In this document: positions 42,171 to 54,415 of the stretch, one piece after another
Numbering within the stretch: position 1 is the stretch's first letter
Layout: each line of letters starts with the position of its first letter
NCBI GenBank assembly: GCA_905221615.1
Contig: CAJNDT010003301.1
Span: 142,001 to 206,000 of the forward strand
Length of the DNA stretch: 64,000 bases
Source of the DNA: Symbiodinium sp. CCMP2592
Lineage: Eukaryota; Sar; Dinophyceae; Suessiales; Symbiodiniaceae
Reading direction: 5' to 3'
Program-made: the position numbers and the translations under genes
The notes under the pieces: generated by a model
What the model saw: the letters and a program-made list of their open reading frames with translations, nothing else
What the model was told of the DNA's origin: nothing
Database searches by the model: none

Positions 42171-43486
42171 TGAAACCTTTAAGGTTGAACAGTTTAGCCC
42201 GGCGTCCAGGACTATCTGATAAAATGCTTCGCTGAAGATGGCCGCGCTCGCTCCCTGGCCCGGCGACTGAACCGGTTTGAGGCTGTAGGGCTCAGGGTTT
42301 AGGGTTCAGGGTCGAGGACTTTTCGGGTTTTTGAAGCGGGGTTATGGTGTGGAGCTCAGGGCTTTAGGGCTCATAATTATGGCCTGAAGCTTTATACAGG
42401 CTTCGGGTTCAGGGTCCATAATATGCGTTGGACGGGTTTAGGGCTGTAAAGTTTACCCAGATCTTGCCGGATCTGGTAATTCAGGAACTTGCCTCATTTT
42501 GCAATCGGACCCCTACTAGTTTATGTCTCCTAAATCCCGAAACCCTTGTACCCTAAACCCTGATAGAACCCTCAACCCCTAAACCCTTATAGAGAGCGTT
42601 CAGTTCACGGAACTCCAGGGTTCGAACCCTAAACCCTAAACCGGTATAACTATAACCATATTTAGGGTTTAGGGTTTAGGGTTTAGGGTTAATAGTATAT
42701 TTCAGGGTCCCCTTTCCAATTACCCAAGGCCTGAATATTTCGCTTCCCTTCTACAGGTCAGTTCACGAGGCTTCTAGGATCAGTCTCTTCTATACCTCAC
42801 TGTGGGTTTTCAGGTTCTGGAATTGTTGATCCGGTTGGCACTCCTTACCCCTAAACCCTAAGCCCTGAAATTTGAAGCCCAACAAAACCCTGAACCTCTT
42901 ATTACTTATTACCCTTACCTCCTCTAAGCAGGAGTTCCTACATCCTTAAAGTCCGGGCCCCTGAAGGCCTGAAACCCCAAAAGCCCTAAACACAAACCCG
43001 AAGAACCTGCTGTCATGAAATGGCTCTTTGGGTGTAGATTCCAAGTTTCGGCTTTGGAGGCTCATGGGGATCGGGTCTTCAGGGGTAGGGGTCTTAAGTT
43101 TCAAGCTTAGAGGGTTGCCCCTAATCTTCAAGTTTTCGGGTTTACTGAGTTGTCCTTTAAGCCCTTTGAAAAATATCTACTATTATGGCTCTCTACAAAG
43201 TAGTAGGGGAAATGAAATCAGATCCGAAAGGACAACCCAGTTTAGGAGCTTTGAGGGGATGGGTTGGGATCTTGTGAGTTCTGGGATTTTGGGTGTCAAG
43301 TTCATGGGTGCAGGGTCGGGTCTTTGGGGTGGGGGCGGGGGCTTCTTTGGTCAGACTCCTCAGGTCGGAGGAGATCATGTTGTAGACTTACATGTATCAG
43401 AACCCCAATTAGGACTCTGAATCCTTGAGAAGCTTTGGGAGGGTGGGGGGACTGAGTACGTAGTTAATAAGTAGACTTGTAAATCC

Positions 43487-43578
43487 CCTAAGGGTCCAAG
43501 TAGTCCTTATTTTGGTTTTTGGCACCTACCCTCCCCCCAAAATCAAATAATATTCAGTATATACTTGGACCCTTAGGG
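43487..43578. repeat. Family A-like element with CCCTAAGGG ends
   Basis: CCCTAAGGGTCCAAGTAGTC ... ATACTTGGACCCTTAGGG. The terminal motif differs from family A by A to T/C changes present at both ends. Confidence 0.75.
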
Positions 43579-43673
43579 CACTCAGCGGGTTCAGGGCTTC
43601 GGGGCACATGGGTTCAGGGCTGACGGGTTTAGAGTCCAAGCGTTTGCTGGTCTGGGGCCTCTGGGGTGCCCTG

Positions 43674-43772
43674 AGTTTAGGGTTTAGGGTTTAAGGGTTT
43701 AGGGGTTTAGGGGTTTAGGGTTTAGGGTTTAGGGGTTTAGGGTTTAGGGTTTAGGGGTTTAGGGTTTAGGGT
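43674..43772. repeat. Interstitial telomeric array (TTTAGGG strand)
   Basis: About 13 units alternating TTTAGGG and TTTAGGGG, the cleanest array in the window. It directly abuts a family J element at 43773. Confidence 0.93.
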
Positions 43773-43876
43773 TTTACTAGAGGCGCCTCAATAGTTAGAA
43801 CAGGGTTCTGGCGCATATTATGCTATGATTATGCTGAGGAACCCCTAAAGTAGCGTTGGTAATCATTTAGGCCCTA
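43773..43876. repeat. Family J element next to telomeric array
   Basis: CTAGAGGCGCCTCAATAGTT ... TTTAGGCCCTATATTACAGG, centre ATTATGCTATGATTATGC. Confidence 0.7.
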
Positions 43877-44267
43877 TATTACAGGGTTTATGTCGGAGTC
43901 CCAGCTGCGAGTAACCAAGCAATGAAGGGGAGTAAGGAACCTTAATATACACGGCTAAAACTCTGGAGGATTCTTATAACCTGCAATGAATAGTGACTGA
44001 AAGCTTCCCCGAACTATGTTACGAAATCCCCGCGCAAGTCTCCGCCTCCTCCCCATCCTCTGACGTCATGAAGGCCACATGCACCTTAAGACTGCAACCC
44101 TAAAACCCTAAACGACAAACTTAAACCCGAAAACACTAAACCCTATAAACCCGAAACCCTATAAACCCGAAACCCTAGAAGCCTAAAACCCAGACCCTAA
44201 ACCCCCGAGAGCCGACACCTCTAAACCCTGAAACCCTACACCCCCAAGCCCTGAACCCCCTAAATTA

Positions 44268-44382
44268 CTACTTGGAGGATCATGGGACTTAGTAAGTATG
44301 GCTATAAATACCTTAACTGGGGTTATAAGCAATTATAAGTATAGTTACCTTAATACTAATACTAGTTACTAAGTCCCATGAT
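44268..44382. repeat. Inverted-repeat element related to family O
   Basis: GATCATGGGACTTAGTAAGT pairs with AGTTACTAAGTCCCATGATT. The centre is TA-rich. Confidence 0.72.
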
Positions 44383-45136
44383 TGGCTTAAGGGTATTTAG
44401 GGCTAGGGTTTAGGGTTTACGGTTTGGGGTTTATAGGGTTTAGGGTTCAGGAATGGGGGGACTCTGTAGGGCTTCGGGTGCAGGGTTAGTGCCTCAGGAA
44501 TGGACTTTGTAGGGTTTTGTGGATAGGTTTAACCCTAAACCCTAAACCCTAAACCCTAAACCGTGGCTTAAAGCTTAGTATGAAGCTGTGGGGTTGGGCT
44601 CACAACGTTTACGAAATTACGTCATCGCACACCTCTGCGACTCCCGGCAAGCACTTAGAGCCGTCGGGGTTGAGGCCTACACAGCTCAAGGAGTTTAATG
44701 GCTGAGTGTGTACACGCCCTGCACCCTATGTGTAGAATTTGGGAAACGCAGAGAGAACACCAATACTGGTTTCACAACATCAGCCACGCACCTTGCGAGA
44801 CATGAATCGAGATAGCGTCCAGAGCAGGACGACTTGAAAAGGAGCATTCTGAGCCGAAGGCGGTTCAAAGGTTCAGGGTGTAAGGTTTATGTCAGGGAGT
44901 CATACCAAAGAGTACTAAAATGCTGGGTTCTTAACGGTCCAGATGGGTTGGGATCTTTATACTAGCATCTTGATACAGATAAGAAACGGAAACCAAGAAG
45001 TATGCACACCTGCAGTTAAGGCGCGTCCACACCTGTGCAAATGAGGTTGTAGAGAACAACGAACCCGTAATCCCTGCGGCGCGAGGGTATAAGGCTTCGG
45101 GCCTGAAAATTCGAAGTCTGATTGCATAATAAAAGT

Positions 45137-45244
45137 CCAAAGGGTCCTAGGTACTGTTATGGGGGATACTTCCCCAAATCATAATAACAACTCCTAACAT
45201 AGAAACCTTACATTCTACCATATAGGTACTTAGAACCCTTTGCG
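45137..45244. repeat. Family B MITE-like element
   Basis: CCAAAGGGTCCTAGGTACTG ... ACTTAGAACCCTTTG. Ends are slightly eroded. Confidence 0.8.
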
Positions 45245-45790
45245 ATTGGTTTAGCCCGCCGCCCAGGTGTTGTGCCCCACTTTCTGAGGAGCCTCACGTG
45301 CTGCGTTTTGCGACGCATCCCTAGTTGTCCTTGACGCTGACATTCGCAGGGGCCACCGGTGTTTTCGGCAATGCTACTAACTTTGAGTCCCATTCACAAA
45401 GAACCTATGTCGGCACTGCTTATACGCTTATAACGTCCGTGATCCGGCATGTCCCACTGGGAGAGCATGCATGCCTGCACCACTGTTTTCAGGTACCACT
45501 GAGCTGCTCGGAGAAAGCATCCATGCTCGTACCCCTGATCATGTTCAAATGTCCCCCCCCTAGTGGGAGAGCATCCATGCCCGGGTAGTTTGGAGGGCCG
45601 TTACCTTGGCCGGCACTTTTCCCGCCAATACGATGTTCAGACTCATAGTTTCCAATTCCGGGCTTTTTTGAAATACTTGAAATCAAATTCACTGACGTCC
45701 GGCAGCCGTAAGGTCTAGTGCTGAGGGGCTTATAGCTTTTAGTGTTGAGGCTGTTCGGTTCAGACTTTAGCTGGACTCTAAGAACTTACT

Positions 45791-47766
45791 CTAGAGAACA
45801 ACCAGGACACCTATGCAAAGAAGCAACACCAAAAACAGCACGTAGTGGGTGGCATGCTTGTTGGTGATGAACCGCACGACCTTTGTCAAGCATTATCATA
45901 ACCTAGGGCTCCAGTTGCCTAAATAGTAAAATGATTGGGGTTTAGGGTTTAGGGTTTGGGGTATATACAATGTCCTCTTGACAGTGGCTTTTGATCATTT
46001 GCCTATGGAGGTCTCAGCAAAACGAAGTCGTGGTAACAGTCAGGGGGAACAGCGAGCGGAGTGGTGGATGAATTCGGGTGGGTCGAGGCCATAGTGTCTC
46101 GACAGCATGAACATGTAGAGGACATTCCGTGGCAAGTCAAAGCTCTCAAACACCGTCTTCCCATTATTCAACACCCAATCGGTCCCGAACAACTGAGTCA
46201 TACCCAACACGAAGAAGCACCAAGAGCCCAGTAAACTGCACAGTAGGCTGTTGGGCTCTGTTTTCTCCAACATATATGAACTCACTGTGCACGCAATCAT
46301 GCTCCTAGGGAGGTGTCGATTGAAGAAGTTGTGACCATACTGACGCTCAACTGCCAATCAGGGGGGGTCCTGAAAAGACTTGAGGTGTGTTTTGCCCCTC
46401 AACCCTACACCGTTTGTACCATGGCAGTGTTTGGTATGGCTTGGGCTTCGGGCTTCTAGCGCTTCGGGTTGGGTTATTCTACGGTCTGTAGCATTCACAG
46501 GGGGGAATGCTCACCATGCCAAAGACTGAACACTTAAATCTTCACGGACGAACCATCACGAACCCAAATCCCTAAACCCTAAACCCATATACTCCTAAAG
46601 CCCTGGCTATGTCCCCCTAGCTTATCCCCAACTGACCTACCTGATAAGGACTCATACAAGCAACTTCTAACAAGGATCCCTAAAAGCTCCTGTTGCAGTT
46701 TGGAGGGTGTTCAGGTAGCCCTTACACAATAAGCCAACAGTGGGCTCCTCGTGGTGATGCCGATAAGCAGTCTTGACGCCATAGTGCGCGAATAGTTGTT
46801 GCTGAGGGTCACTGTAAAGGCCATGAGAACCCCCGACCTTCTTGGCGAATTTAGGGTTAAGGGTATTGGCGTCTGGGGTTTGGTGTTTAGGGTTTTGGAG
46901 TTTGGGTTTAGGGTCACTTTAAGGGACTGGGGTCAACGGTGCATTCGTGGGGCTTCTATTGGGCCTTTTTCGGGATGAGGGCATCTTCAGGCACATGTAT
47001 AAGGTGGTTTGGTGATTTCAACGTCTTGGTTGCTGAGTTCATCAGCCCCAACAAGTGTACACTTTCAGTTTTATAGTGGGTAATATCATCCAAAAAGTGC
47101 ACAGTGTATCCACTCAGCTACTAAGACCTTTTTCAGGTAGGGCATACGTTTAAAGTGCTCACGTAAGCCCAAACCCTACACCCTAAACCCCAGGAGCCTT
47201 AGGTTCTCGTAGGTTTTCATAGTCCCAAAGGCCCTTCAGTTTCGGGCTGAAGGGGTCATGACCATGAACCATTCAGACCGTAGGAAACAGTCTGAGCACC
47301 CCAGTATGTTTATACTTCTAAGCTTAAACCCAAAACCCTAATAACCTAAACCCTATAGAGCCGTCCCCCAAAACCCTAAACCTTCAAAGCTTCAGTTTAC
47401 CTAACGACTCCGTTGTACATCGTCGTTGCGCATAGCCAAATTTAAACCTAACCAAAAAAAACTTGGTTAATCAAAACAAGGAACCCATAGAATCGAGACT
47501 ATCGGAACCTTGAAAGTAATCCTTGTAGCAAGCCTTACAGTAAACGAGAAACCCGACAGGCACCTCTAAAAGAAGTCTATCCGAAGTCTAGGCTATGACG
47601 CCTACAAGCAAGGACTCGTCGATCTGGATTCAAGCATCTAGTTTAGGGTTGAGGTTATATTCATTTCCAGGAACGAAAGCGAAAGCATACGCTGAACGCA
47701 TACAAGTAGGGGCTTTAATCTCCTTAGTGTTTTCAACAGGCGGTGGCGGGGGATGCTACAGCATAA

Positions 47767-47797
<31 letters not shown>

Positions 47798-48490
47798 CAT
47801 ATGCATATATGTACATCTGTGCATACGTATACAGCGACTGTTGTAAGTGAAAATTGACAGCCAGGTCGCAGTACATTCAACAGGCACGGCGAGGACAAGC
47901 ACCCGAAGTTGAGATACAGCAACGTAAAACATAGCATCACCAAGGTAGGGGCATCTTCCACACGATGCCGCCCTGGAATTTGCTCCGGAGAAGCAAGCCA
48001 TCGCAGCTGATACGAGAAGCAACGCAGGAGCAGAATACTAAAGATAACCATGATCATGTAGCGGAAAAAGTCCGACAGCGAGGCGTAGAACATTTTCCAA
48101 ATCTTCTGCTCGGTCAGCGGGTCAGCCGACTTCGTCGCAATCAGACCACACTGCTCACACAGAGTTCTGCCAGATTCTTTAACAGCCTTGCTTCTCCATT
48201 TAATCACCACGAAGAAAGCCGAAAGAGCTCAACAAAAACCCAACTCCCCCAACGACGGCACTACTTCTCCCAAAACCTATAATTATGCTGTAAGCATCTG
48301 TAAGCCCTAGCCGTCATAAGCGCTTCACCCCTAAAACCATAAAGAAGACACTAAAAAGCACTTCCAGTGGGATCGAAGTGGCGGATCTGTACTTCACCAC
48401 GCGAGGGAGGATTGTGAACGCCGCCACAGCTTCTACGAGGAAAATCCCGGCGACGAAAGCAGACTCTTCCATGTCCATGTCCAGGCTCAT
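45791..48490 (-). CDS. Multi-exon, multi-pass membrane protein gene, unrecognised
   Basis: Exon 1 starts at ATG 48490-48488: MSLDMDMEESAFVAGIFLVE then AVAAFTILPRVV, open to 48314 with a GT near its end. A second block (about 48210-47880) reads ADPLTEQKIWKMFYASLSDF then YMIMVIFSILLLRCFSYQL and TLVMLCFTLLYLNFGCL. A third (46357-46025) reads FFNRHLPRSMIACTVSSYML, LGSWCFFVLGMTQLFG and NVLYMFMLSRHYGLDPPEFI. The last (about 45885-45791) reads THYVLFLVLLLCIGVLVVL and stops at TAG. That is at least six hydrophobic helices. A 100-bp C' element and telomeric heptamers lie in its introns. I do not recognise the family. Confidence 0.5.
46957..47125. repeat. Family C' element plus 68-bp shared flank
   Basis: The C' element (47025-47125) has CTTGGTTGCTGAGTTCATCA and CCACTCAGCTACTAAG ends with ACGT / ACCT flanks. 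The preceding 68 bp (TATTGGGCCTTTTTCGGGAT onward) recur, almost unchanged, before the C' copy at 60454. It lies in a presumed intron of the membrane gene. Confidence 0.85.
47770..47810. repeat. (CT)n / (AT)n microsatellite inside an intron
   Basis: CTCTCTCTATATAT... repeats lie between exon-like blocks of the membrane gene. Confidence 0.8.
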
Positions 48491-48511
48491 TGCAGTCAGG
48501 GTTTAGGATCT

Positions 48512-48622
48512 ATATGGGGGTTTCCGAAAATGGGGGACCCCAATACAGGAACCCAAAATAGTAGGATCCTCAGTATAAGGACCCCAAAATATGGTACCCC
48601 TAATTTTCGGAAACTCCCATAT
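48512..48622. repeat. Family E element, extended TIR
   Basis: TATATGGGGGTTTCCGAAAA ... TTTTCGGAAACTCCCATATG. It sits just upstream of the proposed start codon of the membrane gene. Confidence 0.82.
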
Positions 48623-49473
48623 GGTTCTTCATTGATAGAGCTTAGGGTTCTACAAAGCTTTCTTTAGGGTACTAAGACTTGTAGATAGTAGGGCTCAGGG
48701 CGCTCGGTGCCGATGAAATCAAAGTCTCCTTGGGTTCAGGGTTTAGGGGACCAGGGAGTCATGGGATGATTCCCTATAAAGCTTCCAAAGGACCTGTAGC
48801 TACGGCATTACAATGGGGACTCCACCCCCGAAACCGTGTCGTTTCTTCCTTAGGGTTTTGAGGGCTTGGGGCAGGTGTCTGGCACTCTGAAAGTATGGGG
48901 CTTCAAAGCAGAATGACTTCAACACCTACAAGGCAAAGCGGTGCATTAGCCATGTTCCATGGTCGTGGGTTGCCGCCTTGCCGGCACACACAGGGGATCG
49001 TGTTCTGCGGATGGTATCTATATAACCATCAGACTGGCTGGAGCAGGAAAGGAAGGGCAGTTGATGCATAATTTGAGTGAAACCCTTAATGCCTATGCTC
49101 AGGACTTAGTAAGGCCTATTTAAGGAAGTAGAGTCCCCTACCCCCCTCCCCCCTACCCCCCCTAAGGGTCACTATGACTAAACCCTAAGCCCCCAAGACT
49201 TTAAGCCGCAGACTGAAGCGTCGACTAGTGATCAAACAACGAAACTGAACCCTAAAATCCCGGTATTGAACCCTTGCATCCGAAAGTCCGAGAACCCCAA
49301 ACCCCTAAGCCGTGGCCACTAAGCCCTCAACCGACACCTCCCGTCTCCGTGCTAATATGGAGCCTTAATACTTAGAGTATTGATATTATTCTGCTTTGAA
49401 GGGCTCCTTGATGGGGGCTTTGAAGGGTTTGACAAGGAGCTATAGGGCGTCATAGGCTGTTTTGGGGGCTTTC

Positions 49474-49580
49474 CCAGAGAACCCAATACCCCGTAATCAA
49501 GGAATAGACCTTAAATCATATTAGGGATCCTACTATAATTTAAGGTCTATTCCTTAAGTAAGGGGTATGGGGACCTCTGG
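49474..49580. repeat. Family I inverted-repeat element
   Basis: CCCAGAGAACCCAATACCCC ... GGGGTATGGGGACCTCTGGG, with inner arms AAGGAATAGACCTTAAAT / ATTTAAGGTCTATTCCTT. Full-length reference copy. Confidence 0.85.
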
Positions 49581-49716
49581 GTTTTTCTCTACAAGCATCT
49601 GGGGGTTTATGACGCGTCAGGTCCGGCTCCCGCAAATAGGGTTAGGCCTTACGCGGTGAGGCTTCAGGGTTTTAGGGTTTACCGTTCTAAGGGTTCAGGG
49701 TTTGCGGCCTGAGGTG

Positions 49717-49833
49717 CAATATAGGGGCCTTCATGGTTAGAATAAGGCTTTGCGGCCCACTATGCTATAAATATAATAAGAAACCCCCAAAATTGTATAG
49801 GAAAATATTCAGGCCCCTTTCTAAGGGCCTCAG
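49717..49833. repeat. Family J element
   Basis: CAATATAGGGGCCTTCATGG onward with a CACTATGCTATAAATATAAT centre. Confidence 0.68.
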
Positions 49834-50030
49834 GTTTGGAGCTTGTGGTATACTCTAGTCCCGCAGGCAACCCGAACAGGGCATCTTACGCCATATTCAT
49901 GATGATGCCCTCCGCCTCAAAGTCAGGAATTGGTCGCACAGCAATGATAACAACTATTATTGCAAACAGTCATAACAACAATAAGCCGTACTACGAACCA
50001 ATCAGCCGCAAAACACATACAGTGAACCCC

Positions 50031-50126
50031 AGGAAGTTGGAGCATGGAGCAAGGATGATTCGTGCCAGGATCCCCTATGCTTTACCTCACAAGGGTATGA
50101 GGATGATGATGTTCCAACTTTCTGGC
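50031..50126. repeat. Family H element
   Basis: CCAGGAAGTTGGAGCATGGA ... ATGATGTTCCAACTTTCTGG. Confidence 0.75.
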
Positions 50127-50742
50127 TTCTACTGTAACGACATTCCTGCATGAGCCGGGCTCTCCAAACCGGGAACCACCCAAATGCGGACCTCTCTGCG
50201 CGTGCATCGAACTCCTGTCATTTCGTGCTTCCAGAACTGGGCCCGATATCCGAAAACCCGAAAAGCCCTGAAAACCCCGTAAATCCTAAACCCTATGACG
50301 AAGAAGAACCCCCCCACTCCAAACGCCAAGAACCCCAAAACCAGGGCAGCACCTCAGGATTCGTGTTCGGGTCTCATGGATTTCACGGGCCAAAGCGACT
50401 CGGTCTTCGAAGATGTTTCCGTTCTGTGATTGGGTGTTGGGATAATGTTGGACCTCCGACACGAGTAGTGGTAGTAGTAGTCGTAGCAGCAGTAATGGTT
50501 GCTAGTAGTAGCAGAAGTAAGTAGTAGTATCGTAGCAGCAGCAGCCCAGCACCAACATCAAGAGCAGCGGTATCAGCGAGAGGCTTCATCATCGTTAGTA
50601 TAACACTGCTACCTCCCTAAACCCTTAACCTTGAAATCGCTGAACTCGAAACAGACAAACTCCAAAGACCCGCAAAAAACACAGAGCTTTCGTCCGTCAG
50701 AGTTTCGAACACGGCAGACATCCACTACTTGAAGGTTTAGGG

Positions 50743-50862
50743 TTGTATTGTAGGTGCCTTAATAATTAGAATACGGTTTTGGGGGTATATTAAACAAAAG
50801 TTATAATACCAAACACCCACGATAGTAGTGGCAAGTATCCCAGGCCCCTATGGTACGGTTTA
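50743..50862. repeat. Family J element
   Basis: TATTGTAGGTGCCTTAATAA ... CCAGGCCCCTATGGTACGG. An extra ~15 bp lies in the centre compared with the 25583 copy. Confidence 0.68.
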
Positions 50863-51005
50863 GGGTCAATGGCTTGAAATCGGGGCTTAGTTTAGGGTTT
50901 AGGGTTTAGGGTTTAGGCAGAAGTCCTCCATCTCTACCTGTGAGAAGTAGAACTGCGGGAAGTAAATCTCAATGGTGTGCTGGCCTCGGAATGGTGGAAG
51001 GTTTT

Positions 51006-51101
51006 CCCAAGGGTCCAAGTATCATTATGGTATAGACTTAGACCCTCAAAATACCGTCAAACCCTAAACCCGATACCATAGTGATACTTGGACGCTTTGG
51101 G
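51006..51101. repeat. Family A element with a telomeric patch
   Basis: In the right arm, the usual CTATAAGCAT between ATACC and ATACCAT is replaced by GTCAAACCCTAAACCCG. TTT flanks both ends. Confidence 0.85.
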
Positions 51102-51572
51102 TTTGGGGGTAGCAAAGTGATTTGGGAACCAGTCAGTCTATCCGTACAGATGCCTCCAACGATGCAGTCAAAGTCAGCAACTGGTATACAGGGAAGGGTC
51201 CATAACATGCAAATGAGTAGTATGTACGTATCTACATCTATATATATATATATATGTATATGTATCTACGTATATACATGTGTAACTGAAGACAATGCAT
51301 GTATGTGTATATGTATGCGTGTCTGCATGTGTGTGTATATACATATATGTGTTGATGGCAGACATACACAATATACGTAGCTAAAGCGGATCGTCAGGCT
51401 GCGAGGTTCAAAACTCTAAACTCTGCAACTCTAAAAAACCGCGAAACTGCCAAGGCCTGGTAGCAGTGTTCAAGCTACTCCGACAAAACCCTGGCATGGT
51501 TGTAGCAAAAGATGGCTGCGAAGTCTGTCGACCCGAAATTGTTTACAGTCCCCCGTGAGGCCTCAGTACAAG

Positions 51573-51668
51573 CCGGAGAGTTGGAACATCATCATCCTCA
51601 TGTCCCTATGGTGAAGTATAGGGGATCCCAGTACTAATGATCCTTAAATCTATGTTCCAACTTTCTGG
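51573..51668. repeat. Family H element
   Basis: GAGAGTTGGAACATCATCAT ... TCTATGTTCCAACTTTCTGG. Confidence 0.75.
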
Positions 51669-52090
51669 GTACGCTATATTTTACGGTTTCGGGGTTGAGT
51701 CTTAAGGTGCTGAGTTCAGGATTTTCGCGTCAAGGTACATCGTTTAACTGCGGCTTATAGTGCAGGTTGAATGTATAGGGCTTCGTTTCAAGAACGCTTG
51801 ACGGCTGATGCGTACCGTTTGGGCTGCAGCTAACTGCAAAGACATCTACTGGCGGATCCTGGGTTGTCAGGTAGGCTTATACCCTAAGCCCTATAGTTGA
51901 ACCCTCAAACTTGAGACTCTTCAGCGCCAAACCCGCAAATTCATGCATCCCACGATAGTCACTCCGAGATCTAAGCTGTAGACACTACACTGCAGAAGCC
52001 CAAGCAGCCACATACAGTACACATGTACAACATCAACGTACATAGCTACAAACATACTCACGCACAAACATTTTTGCATATAGTCACATG

Positions 52091-52135
<45 letters not shown>

Positions 52136-52224
52136 ACATATACGTATACGCATTCAGTTATGTATGTGCTAATATACTGAGTTCTTCATGTATACATTTG
52201 GCTTGCTGGCTATACATTTATACA

Positions 52225-52260
<36 letters not shown>

Positions 52261-52433
52261 CATACATGCATATGTAAACATATACATGTATATGAGAGGC
52301 CTGTGTTCAACCGGAAGCCAACGTAAATGGTGCTCAAGGTAGACCTGGGGGCCCTGCCGGCATTCCGGCTCCGACGGCCCTGCGGGACCATCTCCTTCTT
52401 GGGGTTTGGGGGACCTGGGGATTGTTAGGGCTT

Positions 52434-52556
52434 ACCCTAATGGTCCAGGTATCTCCTTAGGGGGGTCCAGAATCTCCTAGCAAGAGCCCTTGTGTCTCTT
52501 TGGGGTCTCAGAAATCCTACATTTTGAGGTTCCCTTGGGTGTGAGGACCCTTAGGG
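52434..52556. repeat. Family L repeat, copy 2
   Basis: ACCCTAATGGTCCAGGTATC ... GTGAGGACCCTTAGGGTA. It matches 36540-36660 along its length. Confidence 0.78.
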
Positions 52557-52969
52557 TAGGGTTCAGGGATTCTTGCCGTTTGGGGGACCTAGGGTTTAGG
52601 GATTCTGAGGGTTCAGGGTTTTAAGTTTTAGGGATTCTTCAAGTTTAAGGTTCAGGGGTTAGTAAGGGGTTCCTAGGTCGTAGCGTTTAGGGATTCTTGG
52701 GATTCAAGGGTGTAGGGATTCTTAGGGCTTGGGGTTTAAGGTTTACGAATTTGGGGCTTAGGGTTTAGAGAGAAGGATTCAAGGGCTTAAGGCTTAACGT
52801 GACTTTCATCTTCTAAGTTTAGGGACCCTACGGTTTAGGGATTCTGAAGGTTTACGGTTTAAGGTTTGCGGTTTAAGGTCTTTTTTTGTCGGGCCCTTTT
52901 GCAGACGTGGTTTAAGCTTTAGGGTTTAGGGTTCAGGGATTCTAAAGGTTTACCTGTAACCTACTTGTC

Positions 52970-53072
52970 GGGTATCATGGGGAACTACAGGTTAACCTTT
53001 CTGGTTATACAGGGAGTATATAGGGACTATGCTACCCAAGAAAGGTTAAAGGCTACCTACTCGACTACTAGG
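52970..53072. repeat. Family D element with GTAA duplication
   Basis: CCTACTTGTCGGGTATCATG ... CTACTCGACTACTAGG. Perfect 4-bp GTAA lies on each side (52966-52969 and 53073-53076). Confidence 0.9.
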
Positions 53073-53600
53073 GTAACGGAAATACCTAGCTAAACGAGCT
53101 GGTCAAGGTCCTTGGAGCAGCTTTCCTTCTGGGTATCTTCGGGTTCAGAGGGCTTCGCGATCTGGCACTAGTAACAAAAACGGTGAAGGCAATTTCTCAG
53201 TCATGAAAATCACCGTTATGCGCAAAGTAATGACAATGAAATGTATGTAATGCTACACATCCCACAGGTTAGGGTACTTGCTGAAGGGCCGGATCTTGTT
53301 CATTACTCGAAGGAGATGGGAGGTTTCGAAAGGGTCTGGTTCAGGGTTTAGGGTTTAGGGTGAAGGGAACCGGATGGAGGCCATATGAGCCCGAAGGGTA
53401 TGTGGTAACTGTAGTGCTCGACGACTATGTAGTGCAGATATAGTTCTAGTTCCAGTTGTAGGTATAGCTACAGCTAAATGGCAATCGGCCATGAGGCTTT
53501 AACATCCTTCCCCCAAGCAGCAATGCACAAAACAAGGATCCCTGCAGGAACTCTACATTGGAAGCGGGAGGACAAAACCGATGTGCCCTAAACCCTGAAC

Positions 53601-53705
53601 TACGGTTGACGATATAAATCCTGCATGACCCATAATAAGGAAAATACCGTAATTCCCATAGTCTGGGGTCATTAAGGTAATGCAGGATTTATATCATCAA
53701 CCGTA
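53601..53705. repeat. Family F element
   Basis: TACGGTTGACGATATAAATC ... GATTTATATCATCAACCGTA, nearly perfect arms. Confidence 0.87.
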
Positions 53706-54044
53706 GCACCAGCCCCAAACAAGAAACCTCGCCGTTCTCGCCCTATAAACCCAAGGCACACGAAGCCCTGAACTTTAACTCCCGACCCCAAGCCGTAAAT
53801 CCAAGTCCCCCCGTTTCAAAACAGAAACCAAGACCCGACATCCCACACAAACCCGGCACCCTCCTTTTGGCACATAAACGCCAAGACAACCTACAAAAGG
53901 AGCTACATCGGAGACTACGCGTCGACACAATTTTCCGGAACAGATTCTGGCTCCTGGCTGCCCACGCCGTCCCAGGTCTCCACGCCTTCAGCTGCTGTGT
54001 GTGTGTGTGTGTGTGCGGTTGCACATTCGAGGGTGCTCCTACTG

Positions 54045-54047
54045 CAG

Positions 54048-54084
<37 letters not shown>

Positions 54085-54353
54085 GGTAGTGGTAGTGGTA
54101 GTGGTAGTGGTAGTGGTAGTGGTAGTGGTAGTGATAGTGGTAGTGGTAGTAGTAGTAGTAGTAGTAGTAGCAGTAGCAGTAGCAGTAGCAGTAGCAGTAG
54201 CAGTAGCAGTAGCAGTAGCAGTAGTAGTCGTCGTCGTAGTAGTGGTTCTAGTAGGAGTAGGAGCAGGAGTAGGACTAGTAGTAGTAGTCGTGGTGGTAGT
54301 AGTAGTCGTCGTATGTACTACTACTACTGCTGCTACTACTACTACTACTACTG

Positions 54354-54395
<42 letters not shown>

Positions 54396-54415
54396 CTACT
54401 GCTACTGCTACTGCT
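54045..54415. repeat. Triplet-repeat giant hairpin, (GTA)n facing (CTA)n
   Basis: 54047-54310 is GTA/GTG/CAG-type triplets and 54313-54415 is CTACTA-type. The second is the reverse complement of the first, giving a potential hairpin with ~100-bp arms. Preceded by (GT)n at 53997-54014. Open frames across it are artefacts. Confidence 0.92.

Noticed and set aside
43674-43772. True chromosome end
   Set aside because: The heptamers are short, alternate between 7 and 8 bp units, and have ordinary DNA on both sides, so this is interstitial.
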